This document shows, in pieces, positions 8,680-16,455 of a stretch of 64,000 nt of DNA (position 1 is the stretch's first letter; each line of letters begins with the position of its first letter). The notes below the pieces were generated by a model. It saw only the letters and a list, made by a program, of their open reading frames with translations, searched no databases and was not told the origin of the DNA. The stretch spans positions 62,001 through 126,000 of the forward strand of contig NZ_FNWO01000009.1 of assembly GCF_900108475.1 (NCBI RefSeq), in the 5' to 3' direction. The position numbers were made by a program, and so were the translations under genes. The stretch is from Magnetospirillum fulvum (GTDB taxonomy: Bacteria > Pseudomonadota > Alphaproteobacteria > Rhodospirillales > Magnetospirillaceae).

Positions 8680-8729
8680 TTCTGTCTTGGACAAAAGTGG
8701 TTGACAGTCGCCACGCCCGGTGCAACATT
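8680..8729 (+). promoter_or_regulatory. Predicted puc operon promoter P2
   Basis: A perfect -35 TTGACA (8701-8706), a 17-bp spacer and AACATT (8724-8729), preceded by the palindrome TGTCTTGGACA at 8683-8693. The start codon of pucB lies about 70 nt downstream. The palindrome sits 7 bp upstream of the -35, a typical activator position. The regulator is unknown. Confidence 0.55.
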
Positions 8730-8797
8730 ACCCAACGTTAATGAGGGGTGGGTACAGCATGAAAGTGCAGCCCAGCCACAACACTGGAGAAGACAAC

Positions 8798-8938
8798 ATG
8801 GCTGAGAGAACCTTGTCGGGCCTGACCGAAGAAGAAGCTGTCGAAGTCCACGATCAGTTCAAGACCACCTTCAGCGCCTTCCTGATCCTCGCCGCCGTCG
8901 CGCACGTGCTGGTTTGGGTTTGGAAGCCCTGGTTCTGA
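8798..8938 (+). CDS. pucB: Light-harvesting LH2-type beta chain 1
   Basis: 46 residues. One membrane helix with the bacteriochlorophyll ligands His18 and His36 (His17 and His35 in the mature chain) and the C-terminal WVWKPWF typical of Phaeospirillum LH2 beta. Trp45 (mature Trp44), which hydrogen-bonds B850 in the molischianum structure, is present. GGAGAAG at 8786-8792 selects ATG 8798; upstream in-frame ATGs lack it. First gene of a four-gene pucBABA operon. With alpha it forms the ring antenna that passes energy to LH1. Confidence 0.97.
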   Translation: MAERTLSGLTEEEAVEVHDQFKTTFSAFLILAAVAHVLVWVWKPWF

Positions 8939-8993
8939 TCCGACAGGATCCTGACCTCTAAATTCTGACTTTCTATTCTGGGGGAATTTTTCC

Positions 8994-9167
8994 ATGAGCA
9001 ATCCGAAAGACGACTACAAGATCTGGCTGGTCATCAATCCGTCGACCTGGCTGCCCGTGATCTGGATCGTCGCTCTCGCCACCGCGCTGGCCGTGCATGC
9101 CTTCGTCCTGAGCGTTCCGGGCTACAACTTCCTGGCCTCGGCGGCTGCGAAGGTTGCCACGAAGTAA
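8994..9167 (+). CDS. pucA: Light-harvesting LH2-type alpha chain 1
   Basis: 57 residues. The N-terminal SNPKDD supplies Asp6 (mature numbering), the unusual B800 ligand of Phaeospirillum LH2, and His35 (mature His34) ligates B850. After the helix the sequence reads PGYNFLA, where the molischianum B850 chain has PGFNWIA, so mature Trp45 is Phe. Loss of that hydrogen bond predicts blue-shifted absorption. GGGGGAA lies 7 nt upstream of the ATG. It follows pucB by 55 nt. Confidence 0.97.
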   Translation: MSNPKDDYKIWLVINPSTWLPVIWIVALATALAVHAFVLSVPGYNFLASAAAKVATK

Positions 9168-9191
9168 ATTTCTCTCTTTTGAGAGGAATTT
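9166..9191 (+). other. Intercistronic hairpin at the pucA stop
   Basis: An 11-bp stem with one G-U pair and a TTTT loop that begins within the pucA stop codon. Hairpins at this position in puc and puf operons commonly protect the upstream message and set the ratio of products. Confidence 0.5.
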
Positions 9192-9204
9192 ACCGATAAG
9201 GGGG

Positions 9205-9251
9205 CTGGTGGCGTTTGGGTTTTCGATCTCGGCGCCACCAGTTTCCTTTCA
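9205..9251 (+). terminator. Hairpin with T-rich tail between the two puc pairs
   Basis: A perfect 9-bp GC-rich stem (CTGGTGGCG / CGCCACCAG) around a 19-nt loop, followed by TTTCCTTTC. It may be a leaky terminator that lowers expression of the second pucBA pair, or an RNA stability element. The long loop reduces confidence in termination. Confidence 0.45.
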
Positions 9252-9307
9252 ATTCTGAGTAATTCAGGGGAGCTTTCGGGCTCATCCTAAATTTCGGAGA
9301 TTGAGAT

Positions 9308-9448
9308 ATGGCTGAGAGAAGCTTGTCGGGCCTCACCGAACAAGAAGCCCTGGAAGTGCATGGCCAGTTCCAGACCACTTTCCTGACCTTCATCATTTTC
9401 GCTCTCGCCGCCCATGTGCTGGTGTGGGCCTGGAAGCCCTGGTTTTGA
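9308..9448 (+). CDS. pucB: Light-harvesting LH2-type beta chain 2
   Basis: 46 residues, a paralogue of the first beta chain with His18, His36 and the WAWKPWF end retained. The membrane helix differs ([14 protein letters not shown] instead of TTFSAFLILAAVAH), as do several N-terminal residues. GGAGA at 9296-9300 precedes ATG 9308. It begins 140 nt after pucA1, a gap filled by two hairpins, so its level may be set separately from the first pair. Confidence 0.97.
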   Translation: MAERSLSGLTEQEALEVHGQFQTTFLTFIIFALAAHVLVWAWKPWF

Positions 9449-9477
9449 GCCCGCTTCAGTACTTTAGGGGAATTCAG

Positions 9478-9651
9478 ATGAGCAATCCCAAAGACGATTT
9501 CAAAATCTGGCTGGTCATCAATCCGTCGACTTGGCTGCCCGTGATCTGGATCGCTGCGCTGGTTACCGCGCTGGCCGTCCACACCTTCGTCCTCAGCGTT
9601 CCGGGCTATAACTTCCTGGCGACCTCCGCCGCGAAGCATGCCACGAAGTAA
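9478..9651 (+). CDS. pucA: Light-harvesting LH2-type alpha chain 2
   Basis: 57 residues, a paralogue of alpha 1 with Asp6, His34 (mature numbering) and the same PGYNFLA after the helix, so it also lacks Trp45. Differences lie in the helix ([14 protein letters not shown]) and tail (AAKHATK). AGGGGA precedes the ATG. Two beta/alpha pairs sharing the same replacement suggests the change was fixed before the duplication or is under selection. Confidence 0.97.
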   Translation: MSNPKDDFKIWLVINPSTWLPVIWIAALVTALAVHTFVLSVPGYNFLATSAAKHATK

Positions 9652-9783
9652 ATCGACAATCAGGCTGGAGATCGTCACGTAGCGTTGTGGATGGGGGGCT
9701 ATTCACAGCGAAACTCGGTCCAGCTTGGTAGGGCAGATTTCGGACCCGCCACCGTGGCTGGCATACGTAGTTTGTCCTGATCT

Positions 9784-9857
9784 GCCGCTGTTGGGGTTCA
9801 CGTCCGTCCGAAGGCAATTCCTTCGGGTGAAGCCCGACAGCGGCGGTGTTTTTATTT
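9784..9857 (+). terminator. Long rho-independent terminator of the puc operon
   Basis: An outer 18-bp stem (9784-9801 with 9827-9844, one G-U pair and one mismatch), an inner perfect 7-bp stem (CCGAAGG / CCTTCGG) and a 5-nt loop, followed by TGTTTTTATTT. It lies 132 bp after the last antenna stop. Confidence 0.85.
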
Positions 9858-10256
9858 ATCGGTTGACTTGGCGACAATCGAGTTTGGCCGTCTTCTTTAA
9901 CTTTAAGTGTATTTGATCGTCAGCGGTTCGACCAAACGCTGTACGCAAAGCATAGTGACGTTACCGATCACCGCTTTGCGCCGGGTCAACTGGCCCCAAT
10001 AGCCATGCAAAGCCACCAGGGCCATTGATGGCGATCGCGCCAATTGGTTCTCTTTTTCCATGTTTGCCAGGGGGAGAATCTCTGGCACGTCGCCCTGGGG
10101 CTTGATATTCGTGTGCGGCCAGTCTATTTCAACCCCGTCGACGTTTCCCTGGCGGGGGCAAATACCCACTTGGACAGTGTCGGGACTGCATGGTCGCAGT
10201 CAAATGCGCCGGATCCCCCCATCGGCCCAGTGCCTTGACGAGAGGCTTTATCGCCT
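9858..10256. other. Intergenic region, no supported gene
   Basis: About 400 bp between the puc terminator and the MerR-type gene. A minus-strand frame (9903-10169) and plus-strand frames (10044-10365) lack domains and translation signals. Nothing is called. Confidence 0.45.
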
Positions 10257-11258
10257 TTGCCCAAATCCACCCCAAAGATCACCCCCCTGCCGATGGTTCC
10301 GCAGCGGATGGAACCGTCGGGGGCTCTGGTCCCGATTGCCGCTATTGAGAAAGAAACCGGACTGACCAAAGAGGTCGTTCGCAAGTGGGAAACCCGCTAT
10401 GGCTTTCCATGCCCGGTTCGAGACGAGAGCGGCAACAGGCTTTACCCGGCGGAACAAGTCGATCGGCTGCGGCTGATCCGGCGATTGATCGGGGCAGGCC
10501 TGCGCCCCGGCAAGGTCGTCGCCCTGGACATGGAAAGCCTGGAGCGGATGGTTTGGGAAAGCTCGCCATCCATGTCGTCGCAACCGACTGATTTTTCACA
10601 GCGAGTCCTCGATACGGTCTTGCAACATGATATTCCCCGCCTCAAAGAATTGTTCAAGCAGCAATGGGGCCGTGACGGGCTGACCGACTTCATCGGAAAG
10701 ACCCTCTCGGAGATGACTCTTTTCATTGGAGAAGCCTGGCTGCGAGGCGATATCCGAATGTTCGAGGAGCACATCTATACCGAAGCGGTCCTTGACGTTC
10801 TGCACGACGCGATCAGAACCGTCTCGGGTTCGTCTGGCTGGCCGCGCGTTCTGATGTCGACGGCACCGGGAGAAATTCACACGATCGGCCTGCTGATGGC
10901 CGAGGCGATGCTGTCGATGGAAGGGGCCTCCTGCATCCGTCTGGGAGCGCAGATCCCAATGGCGGAATTGGTTGCCGCCATCAATGGCTGCCAAGTCGAT
11001 ATCGTCGGCTTGTCGTTCAGCATTGCCTATCCCGCGCGCAACGCCACCCAGTTTCTGAACACGTTGCGAAGCCGGATCGAGCCCTCGACCGAAATCTGGG
11101 TGGGCGGTCTCGGCGTGACTCGTCTGAAACCGATGGCGGGGGTCCGCTACCTGAACGATCTCGACGACGTCGGCCCGGCCCTGGATGTCTGGCGACGCGC
11201 GCATAAATCTCAGGCTCCGGTTTCATACGTCGAGACAAGACCCTCGCGCATTGCGTAG
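10257..11258 (+). CDS. MerR-type regulator with cobalamin-binding domain (CarH/LitR-like)
   Basis: 333 residues. A MerR winged helix (about 24-95) with VRKWETRYGFPCP is followed by the helical and Rossmann parts of a B12-binding domain. The CarH signature W-x9-E-H is exact (Trp161, Glu171, His172), and the lower ligand lies in GEIHTIG (His208), an E-x-H-x-x-G form of D-x-H-x-x-G. CarH/LitR proteins repress genes in the dark and release DNA when light breaks adenosylcobalamin. The neighbouring puc genes are plausible targets (inference). The start is a TTG at 10257 with GAGAGG 11 nt before; ATG 10293 is an alternative. It overlaps the converging regulator by 49 nt. Confidence 0.85.
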   Translation: MPKSTPKITPLPMVPQRMEPSGALVPIAAIEKETGLTKEVVRKWETRYGFPCPVRDESGNRLYPAEQVDRLRLIRRLIGAGLRPGKVVALDMESLERMVWESSPSMSSQPTDFSQRVLDTVLQHDIPRLKELFKQQWGRDGLTDFIGKTLSEMTLFIGEAWLRGDIRMFEEHIYTEAVLDVLHDAIRTVSGSSGWPRVLMSTAPGEIHTIGLLMAEAMLSMEGASCIRLGAQIPMAELVAAINGCQVDIVGLSFSIAYPARNATQFLNTLRSRIEPSTEIWVGGLGVTRLKPMAGVRYLNDLDDVGPALDVWRRAHKSQAPVSYVETRPSRIA

Positions 11259-11872
11259 CGGGTTAGTTCCGCCGTGGTATGAAGGCCGAGCTTTCGTTTG
11301 ATGTTGCGGCGATGGACCTCGACCGTCGAGACGGTGATTCCCATTCTGGCCGCGATTTCGGCGGCTCGGAAGCCATTGGCCAGTCGGCAGAGAACTTCGC
11401 GTTCTCGCGGGCTGATCACGCTCGGCGGCGGAGTCAGCGCCTTGGCGTCGTTCTGGATGCGCTGGACCATCACCTGGGTCGCTTCTTGCGATAAAAAATT
11501 ATGGCCGGTGGCGACGGCGCGGATGGCGGAGATCAGTTCGTCGGCTCCGGCCGACTTGACGACATAGCCCCGTGCCCCGGCCTTCAACATTTCTTCGATG
11601 TAAAGTCGGTCGGCATAACCGGACAGGGCGATGACGCGGACGGTGGGGTGCAGCTTGGCGACCTTGCGGGCGACATCAATGCCATTGATGTCGTGGAGAC
11701 CGATGTCGAGAAGAAGAACATCGGGACAGATCTGGGTCAGGATCGACAGGGTCTCCCCTCCGGTGCTGGACTCGCCGATGATTTCAATATCCGCCTCGGC
11801 TTCCAACGGCACCCGCAACGCTTCGCGGAACATGCGGTGATCGTCGGCTAACATCACGCGAATCGGTGTCAT
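11210..11872 (-). CDS. NarL/FixJ-type response regulator paired with the phytochrome
   Basis: 220 residues. A receiver domain with the acidic pair Asp10-Asp11, the phosphoacceptor Asp56 (LLLDIGL) and the conserved Lys in GYVVKSAG is followed by a LuxR-type HTH (about 153-212) with SPREREVLCRLANG and TVEVHRRNIKRKL. Its ATG overlaps the kinase stop (ATGA), so the two are co-translated. NarL-type regulators pair with HisKA_3 kinases, which is what the upstream phytochrome carries. Targets are unknown; the nearby puc operon is the obvious candidate. Confidence 0.92.
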   Translation of the reverse strand: MTPIRVMLADDHRMFREALRVPLEAEADIEIIGESSTGGETLSILTQICPDVLLLDIGLHDINGIDVARKVAKLHPTVRVIALSGYADRLYIEEMLKAGARGYVVKSAGADELISAIRAVATGHNFLSQEATQVMVQRIQNDAKALTPPPSVISPREREVLCRLANGFRAAEIAARMGITVSTVEVHRRNIKRKLGLHTTAELTRYAMREGLVSTYETGA

Positions 11873-14800
11873 GGTTCCTCCGCGATCGCAGCGGGGGACG
11901 AATCGAGTTGCATCAGCAGGGTCACCACGGTTCCTCCCCCCGGATTGCTTTCGATCGTTACCGCACCTTTCAGGAAGGCGATCCGTTCCCGCAGGCTGTT
12001 CAGTCCGAAGCCTTTGGGGGTCGGCGTCGTCCCGTGAAGGTCCACCATTCCGATTCCATTGTCTGCGACCGTGATGACGATCCGGTCGTCTTTGGCCTTT
12101 ACACGGACCCCGGCCGCATCGGTCTGGGCGTGTTTTGAGACATTGATCAGGAGCTCGCGCACCGCACGAAACAAAATCGCGGATTGTGCGCTGGAGAGAG
12201 GTTTCGGCTCCCCATCATCTTGGACCGTGACGGTCAGGCCGTAGATCCGCCTCATCTCGTCGGCCAGCCATCCCAGCGCGGGAACCAGCCCAAGATCTCT
12301 CAGCACCGGAGGACTGAGTTGGGAGGTCAGCGAGCGAACCATGCTGCTTGCCTCGGACAGGATCGAGTTCAGATCCGCGATCAGACTCTCGGAAAAGCAC
12401 CCGTCGCGCAGAGATTTCGATAACGTCCCCAATTTGATCTTGGCGACATGCAGCATCTGGCCGAGATCGTCGTGGAGATCGGCGGCGATGGCTTGACGCT
12501 CGCGTTCCTCGGCCAATGTCGCCTTGACCGCCAACTGGCGCAATTGCTCGGTGCGCTCGGTCACACGCTGTTCCAGTTTGCGTCCCTGGTCGGCCAATTG
12601 AAGATTGATGGCCTTGATCCTGGCCTCTGCCTCCATCCGCTCGGTGATGTCGCGGGCAATGCCGAGCACGCCGACCAGCGCGCCCGAATGATCGAGCATC
12701 GGGGTCCGGATGGTCGCCATGAAGGCCCGGTGTCCGTCATGGGCAAAGGTCATGATCTCGTCGCTGATACAGGGGCTGCCGGCGGCGATCGCCGCCCGGT
12801 CTTTCTCACCGAAAGTCGCGGCCTGATCTTCATCGAGAAAGTCGCGATCGGTCTTGCCGACGATCTCGGCGGAAGACGCGCCAAGAAACTGCTCGAACGC
12901 AGTGTTGCAGGTCAGATAGACGCCCTCGGGAGTTTTCAGCCACACCAGATCGGGAATCGTTTCAAGCACGGTTTGCAATTGGGTGCGCTCGTTATCGAGG
13001 CTGATCTCCATCAGCTTGCGTTCGGTGATGTTCTCGTGCGCGACCACGGCCCCTTCACAGGGCGCGATCATCGGATAAACGCTCATCCGGAACCAGCGGG
13101 GGGCATCGGGAGAATCGCAAAGGTAGTCGAGAACGAAATGATCGGACGTCTTCTTCAGGATCGATTCGATCCCGGCCCAGGCGTCGATCGCGACCCTTCC
13201 ATCCGCCTGATCCGTCGAGGCGATGCAGATATCGCGGTAACTGAACGAGGTAGAGTTTTCCGCCAGCCAACCCGCTTCGTTATTTTGGGCGAACTGACAC
13301 CAGGCTTTGTTGACGGAGACGATGCGGCCGCGCGGATCGAGAACACAGATGTGTTCCGGAATAGAATCAAGGATGGTTTTGGCGAAGGCCTCACTTTCGC
13401 GCAATGCCTTTTCGGCGTTTTTTCTCTCGGTGATATCGAGATTGACGGCGACATAGTGTGTCACCATTCCGTCCGGATTTTTGACCGGAGCGATATGGCT
13501 TTCTTCCCAATACAGTTCGCCGTTCTTGCGCCGGTTCAGCAGTTCGCCGCTCCAGATGTCGCCTGCGGTCAGATTGTTCCACAAGGCCTGGAATGTTTCC
13601 CGCGAGGTTTCCTGCGACTGGATGATGCGGGGATTTTTTCCGATCACTTCGGCCGCGCTGTATCCGGTGACCTCGGTGAAGCGCGGATTGACATACTCGA
13701 TCTTGGCGTCGAGATCGGTGATCACCACCGAAGCCGGACTTTGCTCGATCGCGGTCGAGAGTTTCCGCAGCGCTTCCTCCATCTGGCGGCGCACGGTGAT
13801 GTCGCGTTCGATCGAAATCAATTGGGCGACTTGGCCGGTATGGTCGAGGACGGGAAGGATGTCCATATCGACCCAGAAGGGCTTGCCGTCCTTGGTTTGG
13901 CGCAACACCTCGACCCGGACCGCTTCCCGCCTTGCGAATTGCTCGCCCATGCGGGCAAGGTCGGCGGCCCCGGTCTTCGGGCCGAACATGATTTCCGTCC
14001 GCATTTCCGTCAGTTCTTCGGCCGTATAGCCGCTCAATCGCTCGAAGGTCTCACTGACCCACAGGATTTTCTGGCTCTGCCCCGGCTCGAAATTCGGCTC
14101 GGTCACCAAGATCGCCTCGTTGACGCGGGACAAGACGGTCTGAAGGATGTTCAGTTCCGCCTTGTAGCGGTGCTGGACTTCGATTTCGATCAAGGAGCCG
14201 AGTTCGCCCGCGGAATCCAGCTCGGCCGGACTCCAGGCCAGACAATGGCCCCGAATGTTTTGGAGGAAGAGCGCAAACGATTTCCGGGGCGAGATGCGCC
14301 CGCTTTCATCGACAAAATGCGCGTGTTCAGGATCGCCCGCCCAGCGCACCGAACGATAGCGTTCGTTGCGAAACCAGATCATCGTGATATCGGGCCGGTC
14401 GCGGAGCGAGACGAAGATCGCCCCCGCCACTCCGTCATTGCACTCGGTTACCCCCAGATCGTGGCACAAGGCGCTTGAGGCAAAGAACGTCGGATCGGTT
14501 TCCAACGCGCGGCGCCGGGTCTGTAACTCCCGGATGCGAACCGCGTCGGGGGTAACCCCCATGGTCTGGATCGAGTCATCGACCAGCAGCGCGAACCCGT
14601 CGGCTCCAACCACTTCAAGCAGGTCGGCGCGGCTCTCGTGCTGCATCAGCGACTTGAAATCATGGACGCCCATCGCATCGACCAGCCGACGGCGGCGCAA
14701 GGCCAAACTATAGTCCCGTTCCCGGCGCAGCCGTATCTGGGTCGCCTCGATCAAGGCGGCGATGTCTTCGAACATCCACCCCAGCGTGTCGCGTTCGGCC

Positions 14801-15645
14801 GGACCGAAAAATCTTGGCTCCCGCGTGTTCTGACACGACACCAGCCCCCACAGCCCCCCCTCGACCACCAAGGCCCCGACCATGGTCGAACGGACATTCA
14901 TGTTGGTGAGATATTCGATATGAATCGGCGATACGCTCCGCAGACACGACCGCCCCAGATCAATCGACCGGGCCTCGCGTCGAGCGATTAATTCCGACGG
15001 GGTGTAATGAACGTCGGGGATCAGCCGCACCTTGCTCAGTTGGAACAATTCGCGGGCTTGGCGGGGGATGTCGCTCGCGGGGAAGTTGAGCCCCAGATAG
15101 GGCTCGATGTCGTCGGCGCGCGCTTCGGCAATCACCGCGCCGTTCCATGCTTCGTCAAAGCGATACAGCATCACCCGATCGAAACCGGTGATGTCGCGGA
15201 TCATCTCGACCGCGTTCCGGGTGATTTCCGGAATGTCGTTCAGTCGACGCAGACAGGCCAGGTCGCGGCGGCAATTATAGATCAAACGCCGGATTGTCGC
15301 AGCGTCCTGGTGAGCGGCTTCGATATCGACGACGATCAGACCGGCTTCGTTGATGCTAGAGCGGGCGTAGAACGCCGTTCCGTTAATCTCGAGGGGAACC
15401 AATGGCTCCAATCCCTCGGTCTGAGGGGCGAGCAGGGCCGCCTCGGCCTCCGATCCGACGATCTGACCGATACGGCTCCCAAGCAGGCTTTCCGCCAGAA
15501 GCCCGAATAAGGTCAGACACGATCCGCTGGCGGCCTCGACAGTCCGAGCCTCCGCGTCCAGAACCAGCAATGCCCCGTGCGGTTGAACCGCCCCAGGATA
15601 GCGGATCGGCTCGGTCTCGCACGAGGACGTATCAAGGGGACTCAT
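11869..15645 (-). CDS. bphP: Bacteriophytochrome with four PAS domains and NarX-type kinase
   Basis: 1258 residues. A photosensory core of PAS, GAF and PHY carries the biliverdin-binding Cys9 in CETEPI, QPHG, PASDIP (Asp192), SPIHIEY (His242) and the PHY tongue PRKSF (453-457). Four PAS/PAC domains follow (about 500-1015), then HisKA_3 with His1058 in HDDLGQ and a HATPase ending near the stop. Two pocket residues differ from the Deinococcus protein: Phe201 where Tyr216 stands, and CQN where CHH (His290) is usual. Role: red/far-red sensing that controls the coupled NarL-type regulator. GAGAAGG precedes ATG 15645. Biliverdin probably comes from the heme oxygenase two genes upstream. Confidence 0.93.
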   Translation of the reverse strand: MSPLDTSSCETEPIRYPGAVQPHGALLVLDAEARTVEAASGSCLTLFGLLAESLLGSRIGQIVGSEAEAALLAPQTEGLEPLVPLEINGTAFYARSSINEAGLIVVDIEAAHQDAATIRRLIYNCRRDLACLRRLNDIPEITRNAVEMIRDITGFDRVMLYRFDEAWNGAVIAEARADDIEPYLGLNFPASDIPRQARELFQLSKVRLIPDVHYTPSELIARREARSIDLGRSCLRSVSPIHIEYLTNMNVRSTMVGALVVEGGLWGLVSCQNTREPRFFGPAERDTLGWMFEDIAALIEATQIRLRRERDYSLALRRRRLVDAMGVHDFKSLMQHESRADLLEVVGADGFALLVDDSIQTMGVTPDAVRIRELQTRRRALETDPTFFASSALCHDLGVTECNDGVAGAIFVSLRDRPDITMIWFRNERYRSVRWAGDPEHAHFVDESGRISPRKSFALFLQNIRGHCLAWSPAELDSAGELGSLIEIEVQHRYKAELNILQTVLSRVNEAILVTEPNFEPGQSQKILWVSETFERLSGYTAEELTEMRTEIMFGPKTGAADLARMGEQFARREAVRVEVLRQTKDGKPFWVDMDILPVLDHTGQVAQLISIERDITVRRQMEEALRKLSTAIEQSPASVVITDLDAKIEYVNPRFTEVTGYSAAEVIGKNPRIIQSQETSRETFQALWNNLTAGDIWSGELLNRRKNGELYWEESHIAPVKNPDGMVTHYVAVNLDITERKNAEKALRESEAFAKTILDSIPEHICVLDPRGRIVSVNKAWCQFAQNNEAGWLAENSTSFSYRDICIASTDQADGRVAIDAWAGIESILKKTSDHFVLDYLCDSPDAPRWFRMSVYPMIAPCEGAVVAHENITERKLMEISLDNERTQLQTVLETIPDLVWLKTPEGVYLTCNTAFEQFLGASSAEIVGKTDRDFLDEDQAATFGEKDRAAIAAGSPCISDEIMTFAHDGHRAFMATIRTPMLDHSGALVGVLGIARDITERMEAEARIKAINLQLADQGRKLEQRVTERTEQLRQLAVKATLAEERERQAIAADLHDDLGQMLHVAKIKLGTLSKSLRDGCFSESLIADLNSILSEASSMVRSLTSQLSPPVLRDLGLVPALGWLADEMRRIYGLTVTVQDDGEPKPLSSAQSAILFRAVRELLINVSKHAQTDAAGVRVKAKDDRIVITVADNGIGMVDLHGTTPTPKGFGLNSLRERIAFLKGAVTIESNPGGGTVVTLLMQLDSSPAAIAEEP

Positions 15646-15689
15646 CGCGCCTTCTCACTGGTCGCTTGAACCGAGAGGGAAGAACCCTA

Positions 15690-16364
15690 TCACGCAGCCC
15701 CCATCGAAACCTCAAGGTTTGCGGGATAGCGGCCGTTTCGAGTCGCGACGGTGCGGGCGCAGTCCAGAGTCTGGTCCAGGGCTGCGCACCATTGCGCCGA
15801 AAAGCGAGCGGGATCGCCCAGCCAGACAACCAGGCTGGGAACCGCCTTGGCGATGCCGCAGAATTCGTCGCAAACAGCGCTGACCAGCATTTCTCCGGCA
15901 TTGGCGAGTCCACCGCCCGAATTGGCCGCGAACGCGGCGGCCAGCGTTTCAAAATCGGGTTGGGGAATCCAGTCGTACCGGGCTTCGCGCAGCCTCTCCG
16001 CCGCCTTGAGCAGTTTGCGATATTTGACCCGCCGTTTGGGAATGGCTGCCGACAATTCATCGTAGAGCAGGTCGAGATGGCTTTCCAACAGCCAGCGGGG
16101 CATCCCCCGTGACGCCAGCAGAACGCCAAGCCATTTGATCTGCTGGATCACGTAAGCCAGGGGGTGAGAGGTCAGTGTCACCAAATAGCCGCCATCCGAG
16201 CGCGAAAACGCCTCTCCGCGCTCGGCATAGCGGGCCATGAAATACGGGTTGGCCTCATAACACCGCGCCGCCGCCCTTAACGCAGCGTCTATTTCACGGC
16301 TATCGCAGGGCAGGGGGGTGATCCCCGCATTTTCATTGTAAAGAGGGTTAATCTTATTCGGCAC
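15690..16364 (-). CDS. Unknown helical protein in the phytochrome operon
   Basis: 224 residues with no domain I recognise. It looks all-helical, soluble and rich in Trp, Leu and Arg. Notable stretches are SHPLAYVIQQIKWLGVLL, RGMPRWLLESHLDLLYDEL and a cysteine-containing C-terminal half (AVCDEFCGIAK). It starts at GTG 16364 because a TGA lies two codons upstream; the ribosome-binding site is weak. It lies between heme oxygenase and phytochrome (91 and 44 nt gaps) in one direction, so a role in bilin handling or phytochrome signalling is plausible but unproven. Confidence 0.75.
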   Translation of the reverse strand: MPNKINPLYNENAGITPLPCDSREIDAALRAAARCYEANPYFMARYAERGEAFSRSDGGYLVTLTSHPLAYVIQQIKWLGVLLASRGMPRWLLESHLDLLYDELSAAIPKRRVKYRKLLKAAERLREARYDWIPQPDFETLAAAFAANSGGGLANAGEMLVSAVCDEFCGIAKAVPSLVVWLGDPARFSAQWCAALDQTLDCARTVATRNGRYPANLEVSMGAA

Positions 16365-16455
16365 AATTCAGTCACCAAATAATTCGGCATTCTCCTGAAA
16401 TTAGCCTTCCATTCCGACGGCATCAATTCCCAGATATTGCTAAAAACAATACCTA

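Noticed and set aside
8560-8800. PpsR/CrtJ site TGT-N12-ACA at the puc promoter
   Set aside because: Every TGT in this stretch was checked by eye and none has ACA at the right distance.
16388-16390. ATG with AGGAG just before the unknown phytochrome-operon gene
   Set aside because: It is out of frame with the 224-residue protein, the spacing to AGGAG is only 1 nt, and it gives a 33-codon frame with no features.
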